From Sphaerisporangium sp040649355 (lineage in GTDB: Bacteria; Actinomycetota; Actinomycetes; Streptosporangiales; Streptosporangiaceae): 64,000 nt of DNA. Positions 16,450 to 24,493 of this stretch are shown one piece after another. Position numbers and translations under genes: made by a program. Numbering within the stretch: the stretch's first letter is position 1; every line of letters begins with the position of its first letter. The DNA lies in assembly GCF_043197795.1 (NCBI RefSeq), contig NZ_JBICTU010000006.1, positions 1 to 64,000 on the forward strand, in the 5' to 3' direction. The notes beneath the pieces are model-generated. The model had not been told where the DNA came from and made no database searches. It saw nothing but the letters and a program-made list of their open reading frames with translations.

Positions 16450-16488
16450 ATGTTTCGAGTGATTCACATCACCGAATTATTGCCGTAA
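16450..16488 (+). CDS. Possible 12-residue leader peptide
   Basis: ATG at 16450 with GGAG eight bases upstream opens MFRVIHITELLP and stops at 16488, between the two CebR-like operators and 34 bp before the ATPase gene. The local DNA is AT-richer than its surroundings. It may be translated leader sequence or chance; no homologue is known to me. Confidence 0.25.
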   Translation: MFRVIHITELLP

Positions 16489-16494
16489 CCTGAG

Positions 16495-16508
16495 TGGGAG
16501 CGCTCCCA
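16495..16508. promoter_or_regulatory. CebR-like palindromic operator (proximal site)
   Basis: A second perfect TGGGAGCGCTCCCA sits 14 bp before the GTG start of the ATPase gene, directly beside its ribosome site, and exactly 160 bp from the distal copy. A repressor bound here would block initiation or early elongation. Confidence 0.8.
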
Positions 16509-16522
16509 CAAAGGAGAAGCAG

Positions 16523-16972
16523 GTGTCTGTCACCTTCCGCGCCAACCAGCCGTCCCCCTCGGACTTCCTCGGCTGTCTCCCGCTCCGCACGGCCGAGTGG
16601 ATCCTGTCCGCCGACGTCCGGAGCGTCCACGCGGCACGCGCGCTCGTCTGCCAGGAACTGCGGAGCTGGGGCACCGGAGCGCTCGCCGACGACTGCTCCC
16701 TGATCGTGAGCGAGCTGGTGACGAACGCCATCCGGCACGGCGGCACCGCCTTCTCACTGCGGCTCGGCAGCGACGGGTCACGGGTCTACGGCGAGGTCTT
16801 CGACGCCGGGGACGGCCTGCCCCGCCAGGCCCCCGGAAACCTCGACGCCACCGACGGCAGGGGGCTCCTCATCGTCGGCACGCTCGCCGACGCCTGGGGG
16901 GTCGTCCAGGCGGACGGCGGAGGCAAGACGGTCTGGTTCGTCGCCGGCCTCGGCGCCGACCCCATGAGCTGA
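16523..16972 (+). CDS. Anti-sigma-type ATP-binding protein (HATPase_c_2)
   Basis: A 149-residue GHKL-fold protein of the RsbW/SpoIIAB-like group. The N box reads CSLIVSELVTNAIRHGG (about residues 60-76), the G1 box VFDAGDGLP (about 93-101) and the G2 region TDGRGLLIVGTLADAWGV. These bind ATP; relatives phosphorylate anti-anti-sigma factors or sequester sigma factors. No transmembrane or second domain is present. The GTG start has AAAGGAG upstream. Unusually, two perfect CebR-like operators precede it, suggesting control by cellulose-derived sugar. The sigma partner is not identified; the ECF gene downstream is convergent and of a class not controlled by such proteins. Confidence 0.88.
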   Translation: MSVTFRANQPSPSDFLGCLPLRTAEWILSADVRSVHAARALVCQELRSWGTGALADDCSLIVSELVTNAIRHGGTAFSLRLGSDGSRVYGEVFDAGDGLPRQAPGNLDATDGRGLLIVGTLADAWGVVQADGGGKTVWFVAGLGADPMS

Positions 16973-16997
16973 CCTCGCGGTTCAGGGGCCTGCGAGG
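16973..16997. terminator. Small hairpin between convergent ATPase and sigma genes
   Basis: CCTCGC (16973-16978) pairs with GCGAGG (16992-16997) across a 13-base loop, immediately after the ATPase stop and before the stop of the convergent sigma gene. The stem is short and there is no T-run, so it is a weak candidate. Confidence 0.35.
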
Positions 16998-17024
16998 CGG
17001 GGAGACCCGAGCCGGGGGTCGCGG

Positions 17025-18245
17025 TCATCGTCGAGCCGCGCCGCCGTCCCCGGGAGGTGCCGTCGCGGCGAGTCGCGCGGCGCGGGCGGTGAGGTAGTCG
17101 CGCTCGGGGACGCTCGTCGTACGGCCGGCCGCCACACGAAAGTCCTCGACGGCCGCACGCACGTCGCCGGCCATCTCCAGCAGATGGGCGCGGGCGGTGT
17201 GGAAGCGGTGGTTCCCCGCGAGGCGTCCGTCGGCGTCGATCGCCTTGAGCATGTCGAGGCCGGTCGCGGCGCCGTGAACCATGGCGGCGGCGACGGCGCG
17301 GTTGAGCGTGACCATGGGGTTGTCGGACATGCGCTCAAGCAGCCCGTACAGCGCCAGGATCTGCGGCCAGTCGGTCTCCTCGGCACTCGGTGCCTCGTCG
17401 TGCAGCGCCGCGATCGCCGCCTGTAGCTGGTAGGGGCCGACCGCGCCCTTGGCCAGGGTGGCGGTGATGAGCGCGACCCCTTCCGCGACGGCCTCGCCGT
17501 CCCACCGGCTCCGGTCCTGGTCGGCCAGCGGGATCGGGGTGCCGCGCGGGCCGGTCCGCGCGGCCCGCCGGGCGTCGGTGAGCAGCATCAGAGCGAGCAG
17601 CCCGGCCACCTCGCGGTCTTCCGGGAGCAGGGCGTGCATCATCCTGGCCAGCCTGATCGCTTCGCGGGACAGCTCCACGCGTTGCAGTTCGGGGCCGGCG
17701 CTGCTGGCGTAGCCCTCGTTGAAGATGAGGTAGAGGACGTGCAGCACCGAGCCGACCCGCCGTGCCCGTTCCTCGGGTACGGGCATCCTGAACGGCACAC
17801 CCGATGCCTTGATGCGCTGCTTCGCGCGGCTGATCCGCTGCGCCATGGTCGCCTCGGGCACCAGGAACGCCTTGGCGATCTCGGCCGTGGTCAGGCCGCC
17901 CACCGACCGCAGAGTGAGGGCGATAGCGGAGGCCGGCGTCAGCGCGGGGTGACAGCACAGGAACAGCGTGATCAGTGTGTCGTCCCGGTCGGCCTCGTAC
18001 GCGTCGTCCGCCGGGGGCGCGGCCCAGCGCTCCGGGGGCGCCTGCGCGGCCACCAGTCGCTCCCGGCGCCGGCGGGCCTGCTCGTTGCGCACCTGCTCGG
18101 TCATCCTGCGGAACGCGACCTGGATGAGCCAGCCACGTGGATTGCCCGGAACGCCCTCCCGCGGCCACTGGTCCGCGGCGTCCAGCAGCGACTCCTGGAC
18201 CGCGTCCTCGGCGGTGGCGAAGTCTCCGGTGCGCCGGGTGAGCAC
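17025..18245 (-). CDS. ECF-type RNA polymerase sigma factor with C-terminal TPR-like extension (ECF42 type)
   Basis: Sigma factor of at least 406 residues. Region 2 includes AEDAVQESLLDAADQWP and NPRGWLIQVAFRRM; region 4 is near residues 105-150 with LTTAEIAKAFLVPEATMAQR. The remaining 250 residues are a helical TPR-like extension typical of ECF42, which regulates without a classical anti-sigma factor. The only standard start is GTG at 18245, but conserved N-terminal residues DPAIDDLLRELAPQ are encoded upstream, back to a CTG at 18302, three bases past the stop of the YciI gene. A CTG start or coupled initiation is therefore likely. Pairing with a YciI/DGPF protein is the known hallmark of this sigma group. 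Confidence 0.9.
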   Translation of the reverse strand: MLTRRTGDFATAEDAVQESLLDAADQWPREGVPGNPRGWLIQVAFRRMTEQVRNEQARRRRERLVAAQAPPERWAAPPADDAYEADRDDTLITLFLCCHPALTPASAIALTLRSVGGLTTAEIAKAFLVPEATMAQRISRAKQRIKASGVPFRMPVPEERARRVGSVLHVLYLIFNEGYASSAGPELQRVELSREAIRLARMMHALLPEDREVAGLLALMLLTDARRAARTGPRGTPIPLADQDRSRWDGEAVAEGVALITATLAKGAVGPYQLQAAIAALHDEAPSAEETDWPQILALYGLLERMSDNPMVTLNRAVAAAMVHGAATGLDMLKAIDADGRLAGNHRFHTARAHLLEMAGDVRAAVEDFRVAAGRTTSVPERDYLTARAARLAATAPPGDGGAARR

Positions 18246-18305
18246 GCCGACGACCTGCGGCGCGAGTTCGCGCAGCAGGTCGTCGATGGCGGGATCAGCC
18301 AGCGC

Positions 18306-18704
18306 TCACAGCTCCTCGGGCGGGCCCGCCATCACCTGGCGCACCTCGATCGGCATGTTCAACGGCTTACCACCTGGCCCGGGCGCGGCCGAGACGAACG
18401 CGGCGATCTCGAAGGCCCGCTCCTGGGTCTCGCAGTCGACGATCCAGTAGCCGACCAGGAACTCCTTCGTCTCGGGGTAGGGGCCGTCCGTGACGACGGG
18501 GACACCGCTGTCACCGGCTCGCACGATCCTGGCCTGGTCGGGCATCGCCAGTCCCTGCGCCTCCACGAGCTCCCCCGTGGTGGTGAGCGTCTCGTTCGCG
18601 GAGTGCATGAACTCGATGTGGGCCATGACCTCCTCCGGGGCCCAGGTGTCGATCGACGGGAAACCGGCCTGCCGGCCGAACTGCATCAGCAGCATGTACT
18701 TCAT
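18306..18704 (-). CDS. YciI/DGPF-domain protein, partner of the ECF42 sigma factor
   Basis: A 132-residue ferredoxin-like-fold protein beginning MKYMLLMQFG. The family motif is DGPYPETKEFLVGYWIVD (about residues 72-89), with His and Asp residues characteristic of YCII-related proteins. DGPF proteins are encoded next to ECF42 sigma factors and are thought to belong to the same regulon or to act on its signal. The stop codon lies directly before the true N-terminal coding region of the sigma gene, so the two form one transcript. Confidence 0.92.
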   Translation of the reverse strand: MKYMLLMQFGRQAGFPSIDTWAPEEVMAHIEFMHSANETLTTTGELVEAQGLAMPDQARIVRAGDSGVPVVTDGPYPETKEFLVGYWIVDCETQERAFEIAAFVSAAPGPGGKPLNMPIEVRQVMAGPPEEL

Positions 18705-18849
18705 GTTCTGGCTCCTTCGTTCCGGCGCCCCTCGGCGCTCACCTGTAGGTAGAAGCAGGCCGGCAGGATCTCTACATCCTCACGAACATTCAGGAGAGGA
18801 AATCTGACCGAGCGCGCTTTCGGGGGCCGCCTCGTGGAGGTGTGACGAA

Positions 18850-20013
18850 TCAGCGGAAGGCGTCGAGGCCGGTGACGGCGCGGCCGAGGGTGAGGGCGTG
18901 GACCTCCTCGGTGCCCTCGTACGTGGCGACCGTCTCCAGATTCACCATGTGACGCATGACCGGGTATTCGAGGGTGATCCCGTTGGCGCCGTGGATGCTG
19001 CGCGCGGCGGCCGCGACGCGCTGTGCCGCGCGGACGTTGGCGAGCTTGCCGAAGCTGACGTGGGCATGGTGGGCGAGCCCGGCGTCCTTGAGCCGACCGA
19101 TTCGCAGAGCGGTCATGGTGGCGTGGTTGACGTCGACGAGCATGTCGGCGAGCTTGCTCTGGGTGAGCTGGAAGGCGCCGATCGGCCGGTCGAACTGGAT
19201 GCGGGTCTTCGCGTAGTCGATCGAGGCCAGCAGGCAGGCCCTGGCCGCCCCCGCCACTCCCCAGACGATGCCGAAGCGGGCCTCCGACAGGCAGGACAGC
19301 GGCGCCTTGAGTCCCTCGGCTCCCGGCAGGACCGCGTTGTTCGGCAGCCGTACGCCGTCGAGGACCAGCTCGGAGGTGATCGAGGCGCGCAGCGACAGCT
19401 TCTTGTGGATCACGTTGGCCGAGAAGCCCGGGGTCGAGGTGGGGACGAGGAACCCGCGGATGCCCTCGTCGGTCGCGGCCCAGACGATCGCGACGTCGGC
19501 CACGGAGCCGTTGGTGATCCACATCTTGGTGCCGTCGAGCACCCAGTCGTCGCCGTCGCGGCGGGCGCGCGTGCGCATCGAGCCGGGGTCGCTTCCCGAG
19601 TCGGGCTCGGTGAGACCGAAGCAGCCGAGCGCGTCGCCCGTCACCATGCGGGGCAGCCACTCCTCCTTCTGGTCCTCCGACCCGAACCTGTGGATCGCGG
19701 TCATCGCGAGCGAGCCCTGGACCGAGACGAAGCTGCGCAACCCGCTGTCCACGGCCTCAAGCTCACGGCAGGCCAGGCCGTAGCTCACCGCGTTGGTGTC
19801 CGCGCAGCCGTACCCGGACAGGTGCATGCCGAAGAGCCCCAGCTCGCCGAGGCCCTTGGCCAGCCCGCGCGGGTCGGGGATGGTGCCGGCGTCGAACCAG
19901 TCGGCCACATGGGGCAGGAGCTCGGCGGCCGAGTAATCGCGCACGGCGTCGCGGATCGCCCGCTCCTCGTCGGACAGATCGCGATCTACTTCGAGGAAGT
20001 CGTCAGGGTTCAT
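18850..20013 (-). CDS. gcdH: Acyl-CoA dehydrogenase, glutaryl-CoA dehydrogenase-like
   Basis: Flavoenzyme of 387 residues. The N-terminal helical domain ends near LGCFGLTEPDSGSDPGSM, the FAD/substrate beta-domain includes DGTKMWITNGSVADVAIVWA, and the C-terminal domain carries RIQFDRPIGAFQLTQ, SIHGANGITLEYPVMRH and the catalytic Glu in YEGTEEVHALTLGRAVTG. The last motif closely matches glutaryl-CoA dehydrogenases, which oxidise and decarboxylate glutaryl-CoA to crotonyl-CoA in lysine and tryptophan breakdown. The ATG at 20013 fits the family N-terminus. It stands alone between the YciI gene and secA2. Substrate specificity is inferred from motif similarity only. Confidence 0.88.
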   Translation of the reverse strand: MNPDDFLEVDRDLSDEERAIRDAVRDYSAAELLPHVADWFDAGTIPDPRGLAKGLGELGLFGMHLSGYGCADTNAVSYGLACRELEAVDSGLRSFVSVQGSLAMTAIHRFGSEDQKEEWLPRMVTGDALGCFGLTEPDSGSDPGSMRTRARRDGDDWVLDGTKMWITNGSVADVAIVWAATDEGIRGFLVPTSTPGFSANVIHKKLSLRASITSELVLDGVRLPNNAVLPGAEGLKAPLSCLSEARFGIVWGVAGAARACLLASIDYAKTRIQFDRPIGAFQLTQSKLADMLVDVNHATMTALRIGRLKDAGLAHHAHVSFGKLANVRAAQRVAAAARSIHGANGITLEYPVMRHMVNLETVATYEGTEEVHALTLGRAVTGLDAFR

Positions 20014-20122
20014 GCGCAGTCACCTAAGTGGGTCGCGGAGGTGCTCGTTGATGCCGCTCCTGTTAACCAGCACCCAATCACAGGTGCTCGACCGGCCATC
20101 AACCTACCCACGGGTGGGCATT

Positions 20123-22384
20123 TCAGGCATGTTCGAGGCCCTGTCGCCGCTTCTCCCTCGGGGTGAGGCGCTTCAGGACCCGGTCGAGCGCGTTGCCGAA
20201 GGGATTGTCCTGCACGAGGTAGGTCCAGGTGGCGGTGGGCCGCTTGAGGCCGCTGTCGAGCGGGTCGAGCCCGTCGGCGGTGATCACGGCCGTCTCGAAC
20301 GTCTCGACCGACCGGCTCTCGACCTCGTCGAGCAGTCGCCGGTACGCGGCGACGCCCTCGCGGTGGAACTCGTCGAGCGGCTTGAGCCGGTGCCCGAGGG
20401 CCCGCAGGTGGATGCCCTCGCGCACGTCGGACATGAAGCCCAGGTGCTCGGTCCAGCAGCGGTCGAGGTGGAACAGGACGATCTCGCGTGCCGCCTCGCG
20501 GAGCGTGGGCTCACCCACGCGCTCGCCGAGCTCGCTCCAGCGCTCGGGGGAGGCGGCGGCGAGGGCGTCGGCGGCGGCGTCGCCCCGGAGGACCTTTTCG
20601 CGCTGTTCCAGCACCAGGTCGCGCTGCCGCTCCAGCAGCCGGGTGTAGCGCCAGGTGTTGCGGTGGATCTCCAGGTGGGTGCCCTCGGCGACCCGCTGGG
20701 CGTGGCCGACGACGTACCCGGCGCGCTTGTGACGCACGACGCCGTCGTCGTCGGCGCGCGGAATCGCCTCGCCGGGGGCGTACTGCGTGATCAGGTCGTC
20801 TTCGAGGCTCACCAGGAACACCGAGCCGCCGGGGTCGCCCTGGCGTCCGGCGCGGCCCCTGAGCTGGTCGTCCAGGCGGCTGCTCGCGTGCTTGCCCGAG
20901 CCCATGACGTACAGGCCGCCCAGCTCGGCGACCCCCTCGCCGAGCCGGATGTCGGTGCCCCGCCCGGCCATCTGGGTGGACACGGTGATCGCCGACCGGG
21001 AGCCGGCCCTGGCGATGATCGCGGCCTCCTCGGCGTCGTTCTTGGCGTTGAGCACGACGCAGTCGAGGCCCTTGGCGCGCAGGTCGTCCGCCAGGCGCTC
21101 GGACTCGGACACGTCGAGCGTGCCGATCAGGATCGGGCGGCCCGTCGCGTGGACGCTCGCGATCTCCTCGACCAGCGCCCGCTCCTTGTCGACGGCCGCG
21201 CCGAACACGCGGTCGGGCTCGTCGACGCGGACGCACGGCGTGTTCGGGGGGACGACCGCGACCTTCAGGCCGTAGAACTCCCTGAGCTGCTCCTCGACCG
21301 CCACCGCGGTGCCGGTCATGCCACATATTTCGGGGTACCGGCGGATGAGGCCCTGGATGGTGATCGAGTCCAGGATCTCGCCGGTCTCGCTCGCCGGGAG
21401 CGCCTCCTTGGCCTCGACCGCCGCCTGGAGGCCGTCAGGCCAGCGCTGCAGGGTCGCCACCCGGCCACGCGACTGGCTGACCAGGTGGATGCGCCCGTCG
21501 CGGACGAGGTAGTCGACATCGCGGGTCAGCAGCGCGTGGGCGTGCAGGGCGAGGTTGATCCGCGTCAGCATGTCAGGGGTCTCGTACAGGTTGATGCCGC
21601 CCAGGGCCTTCTCGACCGCGTCTGTGCCCTTGGCGGTGAGGAAGACGTTGCGCCCCTGGTCGTCGAGCTCGTAGTGGTACCCGCGCGAGAGCCGCCGTAC
21701 GAGCTCGGCCGTCTCCGGCGCGTCGGTTCCGGGGTCGGCGGCGCCGGCGAGCACGAGCGGGACGCGGGCCTCGTCCACCAGCACCGAGTCGGCCTCGTCG
21801 ATCAGCGCGACGGAAGGCTCGGGCACGATGACGTCCTCGGGGGCCGTCGCGATGCGGTCGCGCAGCACGTCGAAGCCGATCTCGCTGACCGAGGCGTAGG
21901 TCACGTCCTTGGCGTACGCCTCCCGCCGCTCGCCGGGCGTGGAGGACTGGCCGATCCAACCGACGGACACGCCGAGGGCCTCGTAGAGCGGGCCCATCCA
22001 CTCGGCGTCGCGCCGGGCGAGGTAGTCGTTGACCGAGATCACGTGCACGCGCTTGCCCCGCAGGGCGTGCCCGGCGGCGGCGATCGCCCCGGAGAGGGTC
22101 TTGCCCTCTCCGGTGGCCATCTCGGCCACGTGCCCGGACAGCAGGGCGAGAGCGCCGACGAGCTGCACGTCGAACGGGCGCATGTCGAGCGTGCGGCGCG
22201 CGGCCTCGCGCGCGATCGCGCAGAACTCGGCGAGATCGTCCATGCGGGGTCGCGGAAGCTCGGTCAGCGCCCGGATGCGGTCTTCACGGGCGCCCGCCTG
22301 CGTGGCCACACGTTGAAAAGGGCCAAGGTTGGCGCTTCCCGGACGATCCAGGAGATTTCTGATCAATTGCGATATTGAGGCCAC
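20123..22384 (-). CDS. secA2: Accessory Sec system translocase SecA2
   Basis: Motor ATPase of about 753 residues, shorter than housekeeping SecA and lacking its C-terminal zinc-binding tail. Walker A is MATGEGKTLSGA, Walker B DEAD is in ALIDEADSVLVDEARV, and motifs VSTQMAGRGTDI and QLRGRAGRQGDPG are intact. SecA2 exports a subset of proteins in actinobacteria together with the SecYEG channel. I chose GTG at 22384 because GGAGGGG lies just upstream and the family starts near VASISQLIRNLL; an ATG at 22459 would overlap the MFS gene by 26 bp. Gene order (MFS exporter, then secA2) suggests possible readthrough. A weak 5-bp hairpin follows the stop. Confidence 0.92.
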   Translation of the reverse strand: MASISQLIRNLLDRPGSANLGPFQRVATQAGAREDRIRALTELPRPRMDDLAEFCAIAREAARRTLDMRPFDVQLVGALALLSGHVAEMATGEGKTLSGAIAAAGHALRGKRVHVISVNDYLARRDAEWMGPLYEALGVSVGWIGQSSTPGERREAYAKDVTYASVSEIGFDVLRDRIATAPEDVIVPEPSVALIDEADSVLVDEARVPLVLAGAADPGTDAPETAELVRRLSRGYHYELDDQGRNVFLTAKGTDAVEKALGGINLYETPDMLTRINLALHAHALLTRDVDYLVRDGRIHLVSQSRGRVATLQRWPDGLQAAVEAKEALPASETGEILDSITIQGLIRRYPEICGMTGTAVAVEEQLREFYGLKVAVVPPNTPCVRVDEPDRVFGAAVDKERALVEEIASVHATGRPILIGTLDVSESERLADDLRAKGLDCVVLNAKNDAEEAAIIARAGSRSAITVSTQMAGRGTDIRLGEGVAELGGLYVMGSGKHASSRLDDQLRGRAGRQGDPGGSVFLVSLEDDLITQYAPGEAIPRADDDGVVRHKRAGYVVGHAQRVAEGTHLEIHRNTWRYTRLLERQRDLVLEQREKVLRGDAAADALAAASPERWSELGERVGEPTLREAAREIVLFHLDRCWTEHLGFMSDVREGIHLRALGHRLKPLDEFHREGVAAYRRLLDEVESRSVETFETAVITADGLDPLDSGLKRPTATWTYLVQDNPFGNALDRVLKRLTPREKRRQGLEHA

Positions 22385-22433
22385 GTCCCCTCCAACGCCT
22401 CCTACTGTAACGGCGTTCCCGAGCCTGATCGTC

Positions 22434-23963
22434 TCAGGCGCTGTGCGCGGGGACATCATGCCTGGCCGAGGCCGGACGGTTCGACAGCGGAATCTCCTTG
22501 ACGAAGAACGCGAGGACGAACCCGATCACGACGATGGGCGCCACGTACAGGAAGATCGGCGGAAGGGCCTGCGCGTACGCCCGGGCGATCGTCTCGCGCA
22601 CGGGAGCGGGCAACTGGTGGACCATCTGCGGGGTGATCGCGTTGACGTTCCGCACCGGCAGCCTGGCCCCGCCCGCGCTGAGTGCCTCCGACAGGCGGTG
22701 GCTGAAGATGGAGCCCACCAGCGAGGTGCCGAGGGAGGCGCCGGTCTGCCGGAAGTAGTTCACCGCCGAGGTGGCCGCGCCCACGTCGCGGTGGGCGACG
22801 GAGTTCTGCACGATGAGCACGAGCGTCTGCAGGACCATGCCGAGCCCGAACCCGGTCACGAACATATAGAAGCCGTTCAGCACCATCGAGGAGCCGGCGC
22901 TCATCCTGGACAGCAGCACGAGGCCGGCCGACAGCAGGCCCAGGCCGAGGATCGGGTAGATCCGGTAGCGCCCGGTCGCCGAGATGATCCTGCCCGAGCC
23001 GATCGAGGTGATCGTCATCCCGGCCACCATCGGCAGCATGAGCAGCCCCGACCCCGTGGCGCTCGCCCCGTTGACCATCTGCAGGAAGGTCGGCAGGTAC
23101 GCGATCGCGGCGAACATGCCGATGCCGACGAACACCGAGATCGCCGTCGGGAAGAGGAACAGGTTGTCGCGGAACAGGTGCAGCGGGATGATCGGCTCCT
23201 CCGCCGCGCGCTCGGCCAGCACGAAGCCGACGGCGAGGACGACCGCCCCCGCCGCCAGCCCGATGATCACGGGGGATCCCCAGGCGTACTCCGTGCCGCC
23301 CCAGCTGGTGACCAGTACGACGCACGTGGACGTGCCGGCGAGCATCGCCGTGCCGAGAATGTCGAGCTTCGGCCTGATGGACGGCTTCGGCAGCTTCAGC
23401 GCGACGACGGTGATGCCCAGAGCGAGCAGGCCGAGGGGCAGGTTCACGTAGAAGCACCAGCGCCAGCTCGCGTGGTCGGTGAAGAAGCCGCCGATGAGCG
23501 GCCCGATGACCGACGAGAGCCCCCAGACGGCGCCGATGATGCCGGTGTACCTGCCCCGCTCGCGCGGGGAGACCAGGTCGGCCACGATCGCCTGCACGCC
23601 GATCATGAGCCCGCCGCCGCCGAGCCCCTGGAGGGCGCGGAACCCGATCAGCTCGGGCATGTTCCGCGCCGCCCCGCAGAGCACCGAGCCGATCAGGAAG
23701 ATCACGATGGCGGCCTGGAAGACGATCTTCCTGCCGAACAGGTCACCCAGCTTGCCGTAGATCGGCAGGCCGATGGTGGAGGCGAGGATGTAGGCCGTGA
23801 CGATCCAGCCGATGTGCTCCAGGCCCTTGAGGTCGCCGACGATCGTCGGCAGGGCGGTGGAGACGATGGTCTGGTCGAGGGCCGCGAGCAGGAGGGCCAC
23901 CATCAGCCCGGCGAACACCAGGTTGACCTGACGGCCACTCGGCCGTGGTCCTTCGTCGTTCAT
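22434..23963 (-). CDS. MFS multidrug exporter (DHA2, 14-helix EmrB/QacA type)
   Basis: Membrane transporter of about 509 residues with about 14 helices. The first carries the DHA2 signature ALDQTIVSTALPTIVGDL. Motif A is in GKLGDLFGRKIVF, and motif C-like sequence is in GAVWGLSSVIGPLIGGFF. A segment at about 420-465 with NAITPQMVHQLPAPVRETI is a long loop before the last helices. It exports drugs or metabolites by proton antiport. ATG 23963 begins MNDEGPRPS, with GAGGTGG upstream. It lies 49 bp ahead of secA2 in the same direction. Confidence 0.9.
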   Translation of the reverse strand: MNDEGPRPSGRQVNLVFAGLMVALLLAALDQTIVSTALPTIVGDLKGLEHIGWIVTAYILASTIGLPIYGKLGDLFGRKIVFQAAIVIFLIGSVLCGAARNMPELIGFRALQGLGGGGLMIGVQAIVADLVSPRERGRYTGIIGAVWGLSSVIGPLIGGFFTDHASWRWCFYVNLPLGLLALGITVVALKLPKPSIRPKLDILGTAMLAGTSTCVVLVTSWGGTEYAWGSPVIIGLAAGAVVLAVGFVLAERAAEEPIIPLHLFRDNLFLFPTAISVFVGIGMFAAIAYLPTFLQMVNGASATGSGLLMLPMVAGMTITSIGSGRIISATGRYRIYPILGLGLLSAGLVLLSRMSAGSSMVLNGFYMFVTGFGLGMVLQTLVLIVQNSVAHRDVGAATSAVNYFRQTGASLGTSLVGSIFSHRLSEALSAGGARLPVRNVNAITPQMVHQLPAPVRETIARAYAQALPPIFLYVAPIVVIGFVLAFFVKEIPLSNRPASARHDVPAHSA

Positions 23964-24097
23964 CCACACCACCTCTCTTATGGGGCGGAATGGTCTTATC
24001 CAGTACTTCCACGGAAAAACCTTTGTGCCCTATTCGGCCACGGTCGCCCTGGCCGCCACCAAGGTCTAGCACGCCCTCCCGCCGGTGCCGCCGTCGG

Positions 24098-24391
24098 CTA
24101 GCCGGACTCGCCCGGCCGCGGGTCCCCGCGTGACTTGAACCGCGCGGGGGGACGGGGGCGGGCCGACGCGCGGGAGTGCAGCGTGACCCCGGCGTACGCG
24201 ATCGCGGACAGCAGGGCGAGGCCGACGCCGGTCGCGGAGGCGGCCGACGGGCCGCCCAGGAGCAGGAGCAGCCCGGCGAGGGCCAGCGCCATGCTGAGGG
24301 CCCCGGAGCGGCCGAGCCTCTCGGCCAGCGCGAGCCGTGCCCCGAGGGAGACCAGCGCCGGGCTCGCGCCGAGCGTGATCACGGTCGCCAT
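24098..24391 (-). pseudogene. Internal fragment of an EamA/DMT-family transporter gene
   Basis: The 97-residue frame matches the middle of an EamA transporter: TLGASPALVSLGARLALAER, then a helix ALSMALALAGLLLLLGG, then LALLSAIAYAGVTLHSR. Intact members have about 300 residues and ten helices; here both the N-terminal half and the second repeat are missing. The 5' break at about 24391 faces the SLATT/SLOG module, suggesting that insertion or deletion linked to that module destroyed the gene. The last 20 residues are unrelated basic sequence. Confidence 0.7.
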
Positions 24392-24493
24392 GGCGACCCT
24401 AGGTCTGGGGCGAACCTCTGCTTTATATGCTGACCTTGAAGTAATGCCATGAGGACTCTTGACAGGGTTTCGATCAGCGGTTCCAGTTGACCC

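Noticed and set aside
20106..20118. Short hairpin CCCAC/GTGGG after secA2 as a terminator
   Set aside because: Only a 5-bp stem with a 2-base loop; too weak to call separately.
22329..24101. A 590-codon open frame on the plus strand antisense to secA2 and the MFS exporter
   Set aside because: Composition is Arg/Asp/Gln/His-rich nonsense typical of the opposite strand of GC-rich genes, and the minus strand encodes clear families.
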